Shown here piece after piece: positions 35,000 through 44,504 of a DNA stretch of 64,000 nt. The notes under the pieces are model-generated. The model saw only the letters and a list, made by a program, of their open reading frames with translations, was not told the DNA's origin and made no database searches. This stretch comes from Shinella pollutisoli (GTDB lineage: Bacteria > Pseudomonadota > Alphaproteobacteria > Rhizobiales > Rhizobiaceae). Within the stretch, counting starts at the first letter, position 1, and each line of letters starts with the position of its first letter. Location: positions 62,001 through 126,000 of the forward strand of contig NZ_JANFDG010000011.1 of the NCBI RefSeq assembly GCF_024609765.1, read 5' to 3'. Both the position numbers and the translations under genes were made by a program.

Positions 35000-35158
35000 A
35001 ATCGCATATGGAATGACGAGGGTGCGTCCCGCCCCTTCTCCCCGGCGGGGAGAGGTCGCGGCAGCGGGATGAGGGGGCACCGCCAGGCGCAGGCAAGGCG
35101 GTATACCCCTCATCCGGCCCTTCGGGCCACCTTCTCCCCGGCGGGGAGAAGGGGAAAA
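35000..35158. repeat. RIME-like palindromic intergenic repeat, copy 1
   Basis: This element has CTTCTCCCC-GGC-GGGGAG palindromes near both ends (about 35035-35056 and 35130-35154), with GCAGCGGGATGAGGGGG and CCCTCATCCGGCCCTTCGGG between them. It matches copy 2 at 44301-44460 over most of its length. Such mosaic elements are common between genes in Rhizobiaceae. It sits after the binding protein gene and before the ATPase gene. Confidence 0.85.
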
Positions 35159-35226
35159 CGGAAAGGCCGCATTCTGGATTCGATTGCCTTGCCCGGCATC
35201 GTACGATCAAGAGACACGGGGACCCG

Positions 35227-36309
35227 ATGACCTCCAGCCCGATTGTGGCGCTCGACGGCGTTCAGAAACGATACGGCGCCTTCGTCGCGCTTCACGAGAC
35301 CGACCTCGCCATCGCCGAAGGCGAGTTCGTCACCCTGCTCGGCCCGTCCGGCTGCGGCAAGACGACGACGCTGCGCCTCGTCGGCGGCTTCGAGGAGGCG
35401 AGCGCCGGCCGCATCGCCATCGCCGGCGAGGACGTGACCGAGCGCCCGCCCTACCGCCGGCCGGTCAACACCGTCTTCCAGGACTACGCCCTCTTCCCGC
35501 ACATGAGCGTGGCGGAGAACATCGGCTACGGCCTCACCGTCCGCTCGGGCCGGATCGGCAGGGCCGAGCGCGACCGGCGCGTGGCCGACGCGCTCTCCAT
35601 GGTCGGCCTCGACGGCATGGCGGAGCGCCGGCCGGGCGCGCTCTCCGGCGGCCAGCGCCAGCGCGTCGCCATGGCCCGCGCCATCGTGCGGCGCCCGCGC
35701 GTGCTGCTGCTCGACGAGCCGCTCTCGGCCCTCGACGTGAAGCTCCGGGAAGGCATGCAGGTCGAGCTGAAGCGGCTCCACCGCGAGCTCGGCATCACCT
35801 TCCTGATGGTCACGCATGACCAGACGGAGGCCTTGGCGCTCTCCGACCGCATCGTCGTGATGAACCAGGGCCGCATCGCCCAGATCGGCTCGCCGACCGA
35901 GCTCTACGACCATCCGGCGAGCCCCTATGTCGCCGACTTCATCGGCGCGGCGAACCTGCTGGACGCGCAAGCGCTCGGCGGCGGCGCCTTCCGCCTTGCC
36001 GGCGGCCAGACCATGGCGAGCCGGCGCGCGGACGCCGCCGCCGGCCGCAAGGTGAGCCTCGGCATCCGCCCCGAACGGCTGCTGGTCGCCTCCTCCGCCG
36101 GCGGGAACGCGCTCGACTGCACGGTGACGGAACGGCTCTTCCACGGCGACCGGCTGCGCGTGGAGCTGGCGCTCGACGGCGCTACCCGGCCGCTCTTCGC
36201 CGAGATGGCGCGCACCGCGGCGGCGGAAGGCTTCGCGCCGGGCAGCCGCGTCACCGTCCATGCCGATCCGGCCGACGTGATGGTGTTCGAGACGGGAGAC
36301 AGGCCATGA
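35227..36309 (+). CDS. ABC transporter ATP-binding protein, PotA/PotG type
   Basis: A 360-residue ATPase with a nucleotide-binding domain (about 8-245) and a C-terminal TOBE-type domain (about 275-355). Motifs are Walker A GPSGCGKTTT, Q-loop FQDYALFPHMS, signature LSGGQRQRVAMARA, Walker B VLLLDEPLSALD and VTHDQTEA. It energises the two permeases that follow, whose first start overlaps its stop by four bases (36306-36309). Confidence 0.92.
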   Translation: MTSSPIVALDGVQKRYGAFVALHETDLAIAEGEFVTLLGPSGCGKTTTLRLVGGFEEASAGRIAIAGEDVTERPPYRRPVNTVFQDYALFPHMSVAENIGYGLTVRSGRIGRAERDRRVADALSMVGLDGMAERRPGALSGGQRQRVAMARAIVRRPRVLLLDEPLSALDVKLREGMQVELKRLHRELGITFLMVTHDQTEALALSDRIVVMNQGRIAQIGSPTELYDHPASPYVADFIGAANLLDAQALGGGAFRLAGGQTMASRRADAAAGRKVSLGIRPERLLVASSAGGNALDCTVTERLFHGDRLRVELALDGATRPLFAEMARTAAAEGFAPGSRVTVHADPADVMVFETGDRP

Positions 36310-37175
36310 CGCTGACGCGCCGCACCATCCCGGGCTTCGCCGCCCTGTTCTCGCTGCCGCTCGCCTGGGTGCTGCTGCTGATGGTCGTGCCCTATGCGAT
36401 CATGATCTCGGTCGGCTTCTGGACGCGGCAGTTCCCGCTGTTCTACCCGGACTTCCAGTTCGGCAACTACGCGCAGATCCTCGCCGACCCGCAATACACG
36501 ACCGTCATCCTGCGCACGCTGAAGATCGCCGCCTGCGTCACCGTCTGCGCGCTGCTGCTCGGCTATCCGCTCGCCTATTTCCTCGTCTTCACCGTCCGCT
36601 CGCAGAAGCTGCGCAACCTCCTCTACATGTCGGTGATCGTGCCGCTGTGGGTCTCCTACCTGCTGCGCGCCTACACGTGGAAGATCATCCTCGGCACCGA
36701 CGGCGCGCTGAATTCGCTGCTCGTCTCCACCGGCCTCGTCTCCGCGCCGCTCGACATCTTCCTCTACAACCAGACGGCCATGGTCGTGACGCTCGTCTAC
36801 ATCTTCGTGCCCTTCATGGTGATGCCGCTCTTCACCGTGCTCGACAACATCCCCCGCCGGCTGATCGAGGCCTCGGAGGATCTCGGCGTCGGCCCGTTCA
36901 TGACCTTCTGGAAGGTGATCTTCCCGCTCTCGCTCGGCGGCGTCATCGCCGGCGCGACCATGACCTTCTGCCTGTCCTTCGGCGATTTCGTCGCCCCGGT
37001 GCTCGTCGGCGGGCCGGACGGGACGATGGTGGCGAACCTCCTGCAGACGCAGTTCGGCGCCGCCCTCAACTGGCCGCTCGGATCGGCGCTCGCGACGCTG
37101 GTGCTCGCGCTGGTGCTGATCCTCCTGCAACTCTCCAGCCGCCTCGACCGGGCCGGCCGGGTCGACCTGGCGTGA
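36306..37175 (+). CDS. ABC transporter permease, PotB/PotH type
   Basis: A 289-residue inner membrane protein with six predicted helices and the EAA-loop region LIEASEDLGVGPFMTFWKVI that docks to the ATPase. It forms a heterodimeric channel with the next gene product. Start and stop are tightly packed in the operon. Confidence 0.92.
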   Translation: MTLTRRTIPGFAALFSLPLAWVLLLMVVPYAIMISVGFWTRQFPLFYPDFQFGNYAQILADPQYTTVILRTLKIAACVTVCALLLGYPLAYFLVFTVRSQKLRNLLYMSVIVPLWVSYLLRAYTWKIILGTDGALNSLLVSTGLVSAPLDIFLYNQTAMVVTLVYIFVPFMVMPLFTVLDNIPRRLIEASEDLGVGPFMTFWKVIFPLSLGGVIAGATMTFCLSFGDFVAPVLVGGPDGTMVANLLQTQFGAALNWPLGSALATLVLALVLILLQLSSRLDRAGRVDLA

Positions 37176-37185
37176 GGAGGCGGTG

Positions 37186-37974
37186 ATGCGGCGCTTGCAC
37201 TGGTGGCAGAGGGGACTGGTCGGCGTCAGCCTCGGCGTGCTGGCCTTCCTCTACCTGCCGATCGTCATGCTGGTGATCTTCTCCTTCAACGACAGCAAGG
37301 TCACCTCCTTCCCGCTCTCGGGCTTCACGCTGCACTGGTACGAGGCCTTCCTCGCCAATGCGCAGATGCTGCGGGCGCTCGCCAACAGCCTGTGGGTGGC
37401 GCTCTTCGCCACCGCGCTTTCCGTCGTCATCGGCGTGACGGCGGCGCTTGCCCTCGACCGCTACGACTTTCCGGGAAAACGGCTGTTCCAGAACGTCATC
37501 CTGCTGCCCCTCAGCCTGCCGGGCATCGTCACCGGCATCGCCATGCTGAACTTCTACAAGCAGATCGGCATCCCGCAGAGCCTGACGGCGGTGGTGATCG
37601 GCCATGCCACGGCACTCCTCGGCGTCGTCGTCTCGCAGGTGATGGCCAGGCTCGCCAAGATCAACCGCCGCCAGTTCGAGGCCTCCGCCGACCTCGGCGC
37701 GACCCCGTTCGAGACCTTCCGCCACGTCACGCTGCCGGGCATCCGCAGCGCCATCGTGGGCTCGGCGCTGCTCTGCTTCACGCTCTCCTTCGACGAGATC
37801 CCCGTCACCTACTTCCTGACGGGCCGCGAGGTGACGCTGCCGATCTACATCTACTCGACGCTCCGGCGCGGCATCACGCCGGAGATCAACGCCATCGGCA
37901 CGGTGATCGTCGCCGTGTCCTTCGTCCTCATCGTCCTCTCGGTCACGCTCCTGCGCGACCGGGAGCGATCCTGA
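37186..37974 (+). CDS. ABC transporter permease, PotC/PotI type
   Basis: A 262-residue permease, second half of the polyamine-type channel, with six hydrophobic segments, the N-terminal YLPIVMLVIFSFNDSKVTSF stretch typical of PotC/PotI, and the EAA region QFEASADLGATPFETFRHVT. ATG 37186 gives the best spacing (five bases) after GAGGAGG; GTG 37183 is possible. Confidence 0.92.
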   Translation: MRRLHWWQRGLVGVSLGVLAFLYLPIVMLVIFSFNDSKVTSFPLSGFTLHWYEAFLANAQMLRALANSLWVALFATALSVVIGVTAALALDRYDFPGKRLFQNVILLPLSLPGIVTGIAMLNFYKQIGIPQSLTAVVIGHATALLGVVVSQVMARLAKINRRQFEASADLGATPFETFRHVTLPGIRSAIVGSALLCFTLSFDEIPVTYFLTGREVTLPIYIYSTLRRGITPEINAIGTVIVAVSFVLIVLSVTLLRDRERS

Positions 37975-37995
37975 TCCATGGAAGGGAGAACAAGC

Positions 37996-39501
37996 ATGGA
38001 CGCCTCGACCTACACCCACGATTTCTGGCGCAGCAAGGCCGGATCGCTGAAATTCCGCACGCAGCACTTCATCGACGGGGCCTATGTCGCCTCCGCCGAC
38101 GGCCGCACCTTCCCGACGATCAACCCGGCGACCGGCGAGACGCTGGCCGAGGTCGCCCGCGGCGGTGCCGCAGAGATCGACCGGGCCGTTTCGGTCGCCC
38201 GCAAGGCCTTCCGCTCCGGCGCCTGGTCGCGCATGGACCCGCGCGCCCGCATGGCCGTGCTGGAGAAATTCTCCGCCCTCATCGAGGCGCATGCGGAGGA
38301 GTTCGCGGTGCTGGACAGCCTCGACATGGGCAAGCCGGTGATGGACATGATGAACATCGACATCCCCGGCTCCGTCACGTCGCTGAAATTCTTCTCCGAG
38401 ACGATCGACAAGATCGAGGGTGCGGTGACGGCGACGGCGGCCAACGCGCTGCACTACATCCTGCGCCAGCCGCTCGGCGTCGTCGGCCTGATCGTGCCGT
38501 GGAACTACCCGCTGATGATGGCCGCCTGGAAGCTCGGGCCAGCGCTCGCCACCGGCAACTCGGTGGTGCTGAAGCCGGCCGAGCAGTCGCCGCTGTCGGC
38601 GAACCTCCTGGCCGAGCTCTTCATCGAGGCGGGCGGGCCGGCGGGCGTGCTCAACGTCGTGCACGGCCTCGGCGAGGAGGCCGGCAAGGCGCTGGCGCTC
38701 CACAACGACGTCGACAAGATCGGCTTCACCGGCTCCACCGAGGTCGGCAAGCTCCTGATGATCTATGCCGGCCAGTCGAACATGAAGCGGGTCTCGACGG
38801 AATGCGGCGGCAAGACCCCGCAGATCGTGCTCGGCGACTACGACGACCTCGACACCGCCGTCACCTATGCCGTCAACGGCATCTACGGCAACCAGGGCGA
38901 GGTCTGCAACGCCGGCTCGCGCATCCTCGTCGAGAAGGGCATCCACGACGATTTCGTCGAGCGCTTCACCGCCCGCACCCGCGAGACTTTCGTGCTCGGC
39001 GACCCGCTCGACCCGGCCACCACCATCGGCCCGCTGGTGACGGCCTCGCACCAGAAGCGCGTGCTCGACTATATCGACATCGGCCGCAGGGAGGGCGCGG
39101 CGCTGCGCTTCGGCGGCGGCACGTTCGCCGCGGCACCGGCCGGCGCCTATGTCGAGCCGACGCTCTTCACCGGCGTCGACAACGGCATGCAGATCGCCCG
39201 CGAGGAGATCTTCGGGCCGGTCGCGGCGATCATCCCGGTCGACGGGGTGGACGACGCGATCGCCGTCGCCAACGATTCGATCTACGGGCTCGCCGCCTCG
39301 ATCTGGACGCGCGACGTCACCAAGGCGCACACCTTCGCCCGCGACATCGAGGCCGGCGTCGTCTGGGTCAACTGCTTCGACCACGGCGACATGACGTCGA
39401 TCTGGGGCGGCTACAAGCAGACCGGCAACGGCCGCGACAAGTGCCTCGAGGCGCTGACGCAGTACACGCAGACGAAGTCCGTGTGGATCAACCTCGGCTG
39501 A
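37996..39501 (+). CDS. Aldehyde dehydrogenase, PuuC/betaine-aldehyde type
   Basis: A 501-residue ALDH. Catalytic Cys304 is in NQGEVCNAGSR and Glu269 in STECGGKTP; PWNYP and GSTEVG are present. The wording around both residues is closest to 4-(gamma-glutamylamino)butanal (PuuC, KauB) and betaine-aldehyde dehydrogenases, which fits its place right after a polyamine-type importer. ATG 37996 follows AAGGGAGAA; an earlier in-frame ATG (37978) has no such site. It would oxidise an aminoaldehyde to the amino acid. Substrate is inferred. Confidence 0.88.
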   Translation: MDASTYTHDFWRSKAGSLKFRTQHFIDGAYVASADGRTFPTINPATGETLAEVARGGAAEIDRAVSVARKAFRSGAWSRMDPRARMAVLEKFSALIEAHAEEFAVLDSLDMGKPVMDMMNIDIPGSVTSLKFFSETIDKIEGAVTATAANALHYILRQPLGVVGLIVPWNYPLMMAAWKLGPALATGNSVVLKPAEQSPLSANLLAELFIEAGGPAGVLNVVHGLGEEAGKALALHNDVDKIGFTGSTEVGKLLMIYAGQSNMKRVSTECGGKTPQIVLGDYDDLDTAVTYAVNGIYGNQGEVCNAGSRILVEKGIHDDFVERFTARTRETFVLGDPLDPATTIGPLVTASHQKRVLDYIDIGRREGAALRFGGGTFAAAPAGAYVEPTLFTGVDNGMQIAREEIFGPVAAIIPVDGVDDAIAVANDSIYGLAASIWTRDVTKAHTFARDIEAGVVWVNCFDHGDMTSIWGGYKQTGNGRDKCLEALTQYTQTKSVWINLG

Positions 39502-39510
39502 TCTTGGAAC

Positions 39511-39535
39511 GGGCGGCGCATCCGGCGCGCCGCCC
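39511..39535. terminator. Bidirectional hairpin between converging genes
   Basis: GGGCGGCGC (39511-39519) and GCGCCGCCC (39527-39535) pair perfectly around a seven-base loop, between the stops of the aldehyde dehydrogenase and the XRE-cupin regulator. Confidence 0.6.
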
Positions 39536-39543
39536 GCCGCGCC

Positions 39544-40197
39544 TCAGTAGCTCGGCGGCGTGATCGCCCAGATCACGACCGCCTCGGCATCGCCGGTGTT
39601 GGCGTAGCGGTGGGGGGTGTTGCTCGGGAAGGCGAAGCTGTCGCCGGCGAGCAGGACGACGTGCCTCTCGTTGATCCAGAGGTCGAGCTGGCCGGAGACG
39701 ACGATCCCGGTCTCCTCGCCGACATGGGTATAGGGCGTCTCGCCGCTCCGGCTGCCGGGCGGGAAGGTGCACCAGAGGAGCTCGAGCTGCCGGTCGAGAT
39801 TGGGCGACAGCAGCTCGTCGACGATGCCGTTGGCGTAGTGGAGCTTGCGGCGGGAGGGCGCGCGCACGACGAAGTCGCGCAGTTCCTCGTCGTCGTCGGC
39901 CGCCGGCGGGAAGAACCAGCTGATCGTCACGCCGAGCGCCCGGCTGATCGAATAGAGCGCCTTGACCGACGGGTTGGCGAGCCCCCGCTCGATCTGGCTC
40001 AGATACCCTTGCGACAGGCCGGTGGCGGCGGCGAGCTCGCCGAGCGTCATGTCCTTCGCCTTGCGCAGGCCCTTGATGTCCTGGCCGACGCGCCCGTCGA
40101 GATTGACGATGTCGGCGATCCGGATGGTCTCGTCCCCGGCCTCGGCGAGGCCGAGGCTGTTCGAGGGTCTCAAGAATTTCGGCTCGTTCCTGCTCAT
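39544..40197 (-). CDS. XRE-cupin transcriptional regulator, PuuR-like
   Basis: A 217-residue regulator with an XRE helix-turn-helix (about residues 30-90: LRKAKDMTLGELAAATGLSQ then GYLSQIERG) and a C-terminal cupin (about 140-215: ETPYTHVGEETGIVVSGQLD, then GDSFAFPSNTPHRYANTG). This architecture is that of PuuR and related repressors of amine and amino acid catabolism. GGACC precedes ATG 40197. It is divergent from the FAD oxidoreductase gene at 40362 and converges on the PuuC-like gene, so it may control both amine modules. Confidence 0.88.
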   Translation of the reverse strand: MSRNEPKFLRPSNSLGLAEAGDETIRIADIVNLDGRVGQDIKGLRKAKDMTLGELAAATGLSQGYLSQIERGLANPSVKALYSISRALGVTISWFFPPAADDDEELRDFVVRAPSRRKLHYANGIVDELLSPNLDRQLELLWCTFPPGSRSGETPYTHVGEETGIVVSGQLDLWINERHVVLLAGDSFAFPSNTPHRYANTGDAEAVVIWAITPPSY

Positions 40198-40361
40198 TTC
40201 GGTCCTGTCTGCGTCGTCATCCCGCGGACCATAAGCCAGCCCTCTGCCGGATTCCACAAAATTCACTCTATCAAATTTTTGGCATTGAATATTTACTTTT
40301 CAAAAATCCGCGGTATCGTTTTTCATATCGACGGTTGCCATAACAACGAGGGGGAGCTCGC
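40198..40361. promoter_or_regulatory. AT-rich divergent promoter region of the XRE-cupin regulator
   Basis: The stretch 40255-40330 is strikingly AT-rich. It contains a seven-base inverted repeat ATTTTTG (40275-40281) and CAAAAAT (40301-40307), a plausible operator, and TTTACT (40292-40297) with TATCGT (40314-40319) spaced 16 bases as a candidate promoter for the plus-strand gene. Confidence 0.5.
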
Positions 40362-41975
40362 ATGAGTGCCGCAACCGCGCCAAAGGCCGCTTATGACGTC
40401 ATCGTCATCGGTGCGGGGCACAACGGCCTTGTCTGCGCGAACTATCTCGCCAAATCCGGAAAGAAGGTGCTCGTGCTGGAGCGCCGCGGCATCGTCGGCG
40501 GCGCCGCCGTGACGGAGGAGATCGCACCCGGCTTCAGGGCCTCGATCTTCTCCTACCTGATGAGCCTCCTGCACCCGCGCATCATCCGCGAGCTCGACCT
40601 CAAGGCCCACGGGCTGGAGGTGCTGCCCTGCTCCGACATGGTCTCGCCGGTCGACGGCGGCGACTACATCCTCTTCTCCGAGGACATCAGGAAGACGCAG
40701 GACAGCTTCCGGAAATTCTCCGAAAAGGACGCGGAGATCTATCCGGTCTTCGACCAGTATCTCCGCGAGGCGACCGACATCGTCCGCAAGCTGCTCTGGG
40801 AGACGCCGCCCGACCCGTCGCGGCGCGACTGGAAGACGTTCCGGGACATGGCCTCGCTCGTCTGGCGCTACCGCAAGGTCGGCCGCAAGATGTACCGCAT
40901 CGCCGACATGCTGACGATGAGCGCCTACGACTTCCTCAGGGAATGGTTCGAGGACGAGCGCGTGATGGCGGTGATCGCCTATTACGCCTCGATCGGCACC
41001 TTCGCCGGGCCGAAGACGCCGGGCACCGCCTATGTCATCCTGCACCACATCATGGGCGAGCACGAGGGCGCCGGCGGCTGGGGCTTCATCAAGGGCGGCA
41101 TGGGCTCGATCACCCAGGCGCTCGCCGCCTCCGCCCGCAGCCACGGCGTCGACATCGTCACCGATGCGTCGGTCGCCGAGATCAAGGTCGGCGGCAACAG
41201 GGTGCGCTCGGTGCTGACGACGGACGGGCGCGAGTTCACCGCGCCGGTCATCGCCTCGAACGCGTCGGCCAAGACGCTCTATCTCGACATGCTCGACCCC
41301 AAGCTGCTGCCGGACGAGGTGCTGCGCGAGATCCGCGGCTACCGGACGTTCTCGACGGCCTTCAAGATGAACGTCGCCTGCGAGCGCCCGCCGCAATACA
41401 CGATCCTCGACAAGGTGCGCGCCGACGGCGTGCTCGGCAAGTTCGACTACCCGACCTACATGCATATCGCGCCGGACATCGACTATCTCGAGCGGGCCTA
41501 TGACGACGCCAAGTACGGCTGGTATTCGAGCGCGCCGTTCCTGACGCCGGTCTGCCCGACGATGGTCGACGACACGCTGGCGCCGCCCGGCAAGCACGTC
41601 GTCAACTTCTTCGGCGGCCACGCCCCCTACGAGCTGAAGGGCGGCGACTGGGCGACGGAAAAGGACAATTTCCGCAAGGTCGTCTTCGACACGATCGAGC
41701 GCTTCGCACCCGGCTTCTCCAACGACGTCATCGAGGCGCAGCTCCTCGTCGCACCCGACATCGAGAAGATCGTCAACCTGCCGCAGGGCCATATCTTCCA
41801 CGGCGAACTGTCGCCGGACCAGCTGTTCTTCCAGCGGCCGGTCTCGGGCTATGCCGACTACCGGACCCCCATCGGCGGCCTCTATATCTGCGGCTCGTCC
41901 ATGCATCCGGGCGGCGGCGTCTCCGGCATCCCCGGCTTCAACGCCGCGCGCGAAATCCTGCGCGACATCCGGTGA
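40362..41975 (+). CDS. FAD-dependent oxidoreductase, phytoene-desaturase-like (PYROXD2 type)
   Basis: A 537-residue flavoprotein. The N-terminal FAD fold is VIVIGAGHNGLVCANYLAKS with the following LERRGIVGGAAVTEEI strand. The C-terminal YICGSSMHPGGGVSGIPGFNAA is the standard motif of the phytoene desaturase/CrtI-like amine-oxidase superfamily. Carotenoid genes are absent, and neighbours handle amines, so a role in oxidising an amine or a related small molecule is more likely than carotenoid synthesis. A GAGGGGGAG ribosome site lies just upstream. The next gene follows with almost no gap. Confidence 0.85.
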   Translation: MSAATAPKAAYDVIVIGAGHNGLVCANYLAKSGKKVLVLERRGIVGGAAVTEEIAPGFRASIFSYLMSLLHPRIIRELDLKAHGLEVLPCSDMVSPVDGGDYILFSEDIRKTQDSFRKFSEKDAEIYPVFDQYLREATDIVRKLLWETPPDPSRRDWKTFRDMASLVWRYRKVGRKMYRIADMLTMSAYDFLREWFEDERVMAVIAYYASIGTFAGPKTPGTAYVILHHIMGEHEGAGGWGFIKGGMGSITQALAASARSHGVDIVTDASVAEIKVGGNRVRSVLTTDGREFTAPVIASNASAKTLYLDMLDPKLLPDEVLREIRGYRTFSTAFKMNVACERPPQYTILDKVRADGVLGKFDYPTYMHIAPDIDYLERAYDDAKYGWYSSAPFLTPVCPTMVDDTLAPPGKHVVNFFGGHAPYELKGGDWATEKDNFRKVVFDTIERFAPGFSNDVIEAQLLVAPDIEKIVNLPQGHIFHGELSPDQLFFQRPVSGYADYRTPIGGLYICGSSMHPGGGVSGIPGFNAAREILRDIR

Positions 41976-41980
41976 GCGCC

Positions 41981-43108
41981 ATGACCTTCACCCGCAACAC
42001 CCCCTATCATTCCCGGCAAGCCGCACTCGGCGCGGAGTTCGTCGACCGCGTCGGCTTCGCCGCCGCCTATCACTACGGCTCCATCGCGGAGGAGCACAAG
42101 GCGACGCGCGAGGCGGTCGGCATCTTCGACGTCTACTACCAGGTGATGATCGCGGTGATCGGGCCGGACGCGGCCGCCTTCCTCGACGGGCTTTCGGTCA
42201 ACGACATCGCCGGCATGGCGGTCGGCGGCGTGCGCTACACCTCGATCTGCAACGCCGACGGCGGCATGATCGACGACCTCACCGTCTTCCGCTTCTCCGA
42301 GACGGAATACCGGCTCGCGCCGACGCCGACGCGTGTCGGCCCCGTCCTCGCCTGGCTGGAGCGGAACCGCGGGACGAACCCCGTCGCCATCGTCAATCTC
42401 GGCTATCGCGACGCCTATCTCTCGGTGCAGGGGCCGCAGTCGCGCGCACTCCTGCAATCGCTGACCGATGCGGACCTCGGAAACGACAGCCTGCGCTATT
42501 TCCAGTTCACGCAAGGGGCCGTCGCCGGCATTCCCGGCGCCGTCATCTCCCGCACCGGCTATTCGGGCGAGCTCGGCTTCGAGCTGTTCTATCCGTCGGA
42601 ATATGCCGGGCACCTGTGGGACACCGTCGTCGCCGCCGGCAAGGCGCACGGGCTTCGTCCCTGCGGGCTCGGCGCGCTGGTGACGCTCCGCATGGAGAAG
42701 AAATACCCGCTCTACGGGCTCGACATCTCGGAGGCCTCGACGCCGATCGAGGCGGACCTCGGCTGGACCTTCCGGGCCGCCAAGGGCGACTTCATCGGCC
42801 GCGAGCGGATCGCGGAACAGGCACAGAACGGCACCGAAAGGCGCCTCGTCCTGCTTTCCGCCGACGACCTTGCGCCCACCTTCGCGATCGGCGACGCCAT
42901 CGAGGCGGAGGGGCGAAAGGTCGGCGCGGTCACCTCGGCGGCCAAGGGCCACACGGTCGGCAAGAGCCTGGCGATGGGCTATGTCGAGACCGGTTTCGAT
43001 ACGGACGGGCTGTCGCTCGTCATCGCTTCGGCGGGCGGCGAACGGGTTCCCGTCACGCTCCACCGCAAGCCGGTCTACGACCCGGCGGGAGAGCGGGCAC
43101 GCAGCTAG
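41981..43108 (+). CDS. Aminomethyltransferase (GcvT)-family folate-binding protein
   Basis: A 375-residue GcvT-like protein. Folate-domain signatures are REAVGIFDVYYQVMIAVIGP near residue 40, the ISRTGYSGELGFELFYPSEY segment in the middle, and LVTLRMEKKYPLYGLDISE further on; the C-terminal barrel domain follows. Relatives move a one-carbon unit from an N-methyl or aminomethyl group to tetrahydrofolate (GcvT, dimethylglycine, DMSP demethylases). Adjacent to a flavin oxidase, it could capture a methyl or methylene group during amine breakdown. ATG 41981 has GGTGA five bases upstream; GTG 41972 overlapping the previous stop is an alternative. Confidence 0.85.
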   Translation: MTFTRNTPYHSRQAALGAEFVDRVGFAAAYHYGSIAEEHKATREAVGIFDVYYQVMIAVIGPDAAAFLDGLSVNDIAGMAVGGVRYTSICNADGGMIDDLTVFRFSETEYRLAPTPTRVGPVLAWLERNRGTNPVAIVNLGYRDAYLSVQGPQSRALLQSLTDADLGNDSLRYFQFTQGAVAGIPGAVISRTGYSGELGFELFYPSEYAGHLWDTVVAAGKAHGLRPCGLGALVTLRMEKKYPLYGLDISEASTPIEADLGWTFRAAKGDFIGRERIAEQAQNGTERRLVLLSADDLAPTFAIGDAIEAEGRKVGAVTSAAKGHTVGKSLAMGYVETGFDTDGLSLVIASAGGERVPVTLHRKPVYDPAGERARS

Positions 43109-43142
43109 GCAGAGTTTCAAGAACCACAAAGGGGAGCACGCC

Positions 43143-44273
43143 ATGCCGATTAACAGCAGATTCACACGCCGTTCGATCCTCAAGCATACGGCGCAGGCGA
43201 CCGCGCTGCTGGCAGCGCCGGCGATCCTCGGAAGGGCAAGCCTCGCCGGCGCGCAGGATTCGTTTGCCGGCGAGAGCCTGATCGTCGTCTCCTGGTCGGG
43301 CAACCACGAGCAGAGCTTTCGCGAGAGCGTCGTCGAGCCGTTCAACGAGAAATACGGGACCAAGGTCGAGACGGTCGGCGGCTGGGACCAGATGATCGCC
43401 CAGATCAAGGCGGCACCCGCGGACAACCCGCCCTTCGACCTGACCATCGCCGACGAATACACGACCTCGCTCGGCCTTGCCGAGAACGTCTTCCTGAAGA
43501 CCGACCGGTCCGGGATCAAGGGCTTCGAGGCCGTGTCGCCCTGGTTCGACGCGCATCGCGGCGCGGCGCGCGACTACGGCGTGCCCTTCGGCGGCGGGTC
43601 GCTGTGGATGGTGGCGAGCCGCTCCTCGGGCATCGGCGCCGGAAGCTGGAAAGGCTTCTGGGACGAGCGCGCCAAGGGCAAGACGACCATGGACGCGGCC
43701 GCCTTCTACTGGGACCTCTGCGTGCCCGCCATCCTCTCCGACCGCAAGCCCGGCATCGACGAGGTCTTCGACAGCCCGGCCGAGGTCGAGGCGCTGTTTG
43801 CCGAGCTCGACAAGCTGCAAATGGCGAAGTGGTACAGCGACGGGGCGGAGCTCGCCAACATCCTCATCCAGGAGACGGCCGAGATCGCCATGGTCTATTC
43901 CGCCGACGCCCGCGGCTTCATGAAGGAGTTCGGCGAGACGCACGAGATCGCCATCCCGGCCGAGGGAACCGCCTCCTACACGAACTGGTTCATGAAGGTC
44001 CGCGGCACCCGCCATCCGGAGCTGTCCGACCTCTTCCTCTCCTATCTCCTCGAAAAGGAGACGCAGCAGCGCTTCCTCGACAACTCGACCGACTTCCTGT
44101 CGCGCACGGACCTGACGCCGCCGGCACACTGGCCGGACTATCCGACGACGGAAGAGGCGATCGCCAAGACGTTCAACCTCTTCAGCCTCAAGGGCTGGGA
44201 CGCCTTCGGCGCGAACTGGGACGCGCTCAACGACCGCATGAAGCAGACGATCGCCACCACGTCGCGCGGCTGA
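43143..44273 (+). CDS. ABC transporter substrate-binding protein, spermidine/putrescine-like, Tat signal
   Basis: A 376-residue periplasmic binding protein. The N-terminus RFTRRSILKHTAQATALLAA is a twin-arginine signal with an RRSILK core, cleaved near GAQ at about residue 38. The mature protein begins LIVVSWSGNHEQSFRESVVE and belongs to the PotD-like group. Export through Tat suggests it folds in the cytoplasm first. AGGGGAG precedes the ATG. It serves the ATPase and permeases at 44505-47241, from which it is separated by RIME-like repeat copy 2. Ligand unknown. Confidence 0.87.
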   Translation: MPINSRFTRRSILKHTAQATALLAAPAILGRASLAGAQDSFAGESLIVVSWSGNHEQSFRESVVEPFNEKYGTKVETVGGWDQMIAQIKAAPADNPPFDLTIADEYTTSLGLAENVFLKTDRSGIKGFEAVSPWFDAHRGAARDYGVPFGGGSLWMVASRSSGIGAGSWKGFWDERAKGKTTMDAAAFYWDLCVPAILSDRKPGIDEVFDSPAEVEALFAELDKLQMAKWYSDGAELANILIQETAEIAMVYSADARGFMKEFGETHEIAIPAEGTASYTNWFMKVRGTRHPELSDLFLSYLLEKETQQRFLDNSTDFLSRTDLTPPAHWPDYPTTEEAIAKTFNLFSLKGWDAFGANWDALNDRMKQTIATTSRG

Positions 44274-44300
44274 GCGAGGGCGTGCGGGCAAGGAGACGGG

Positions 44301-44460
44301 AATCGCCTGTGGAATGGCGAGGGTGCTTCCTGCCCCTTCTCCCCGGCGGGGAGAAGGCCGCGGCAGCGGGATGAAAGGGGGCGTAGGCAAGATGCGGCGA
44401 ACTCGCCCCCTCATCCGACCCTTCGGGCCACCTTCTCCCCGCCGGGGAGAAGGGGAAACG
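44301..44460. repeat. RIME-like palindromic intergenic repeat, copy 2
   Basis: This element is closely similar to 35000-35158: same order of CTTCTCCCC-GGC-GGGGAGAAG palindromes (about 44336-44356 and 44431-44454) with GCAGCGGGATGAAAGGGGG and CCCTCATCCGACCCTTCGGG between. It again lies between a binding protein gene and its ATPase gene. Confidence 0.85.
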
Positions 44461-44504
44461 GCCAGGTCGCTTCCATATACGACAGCCCCGGACAAGGAGA
44501 CGCC

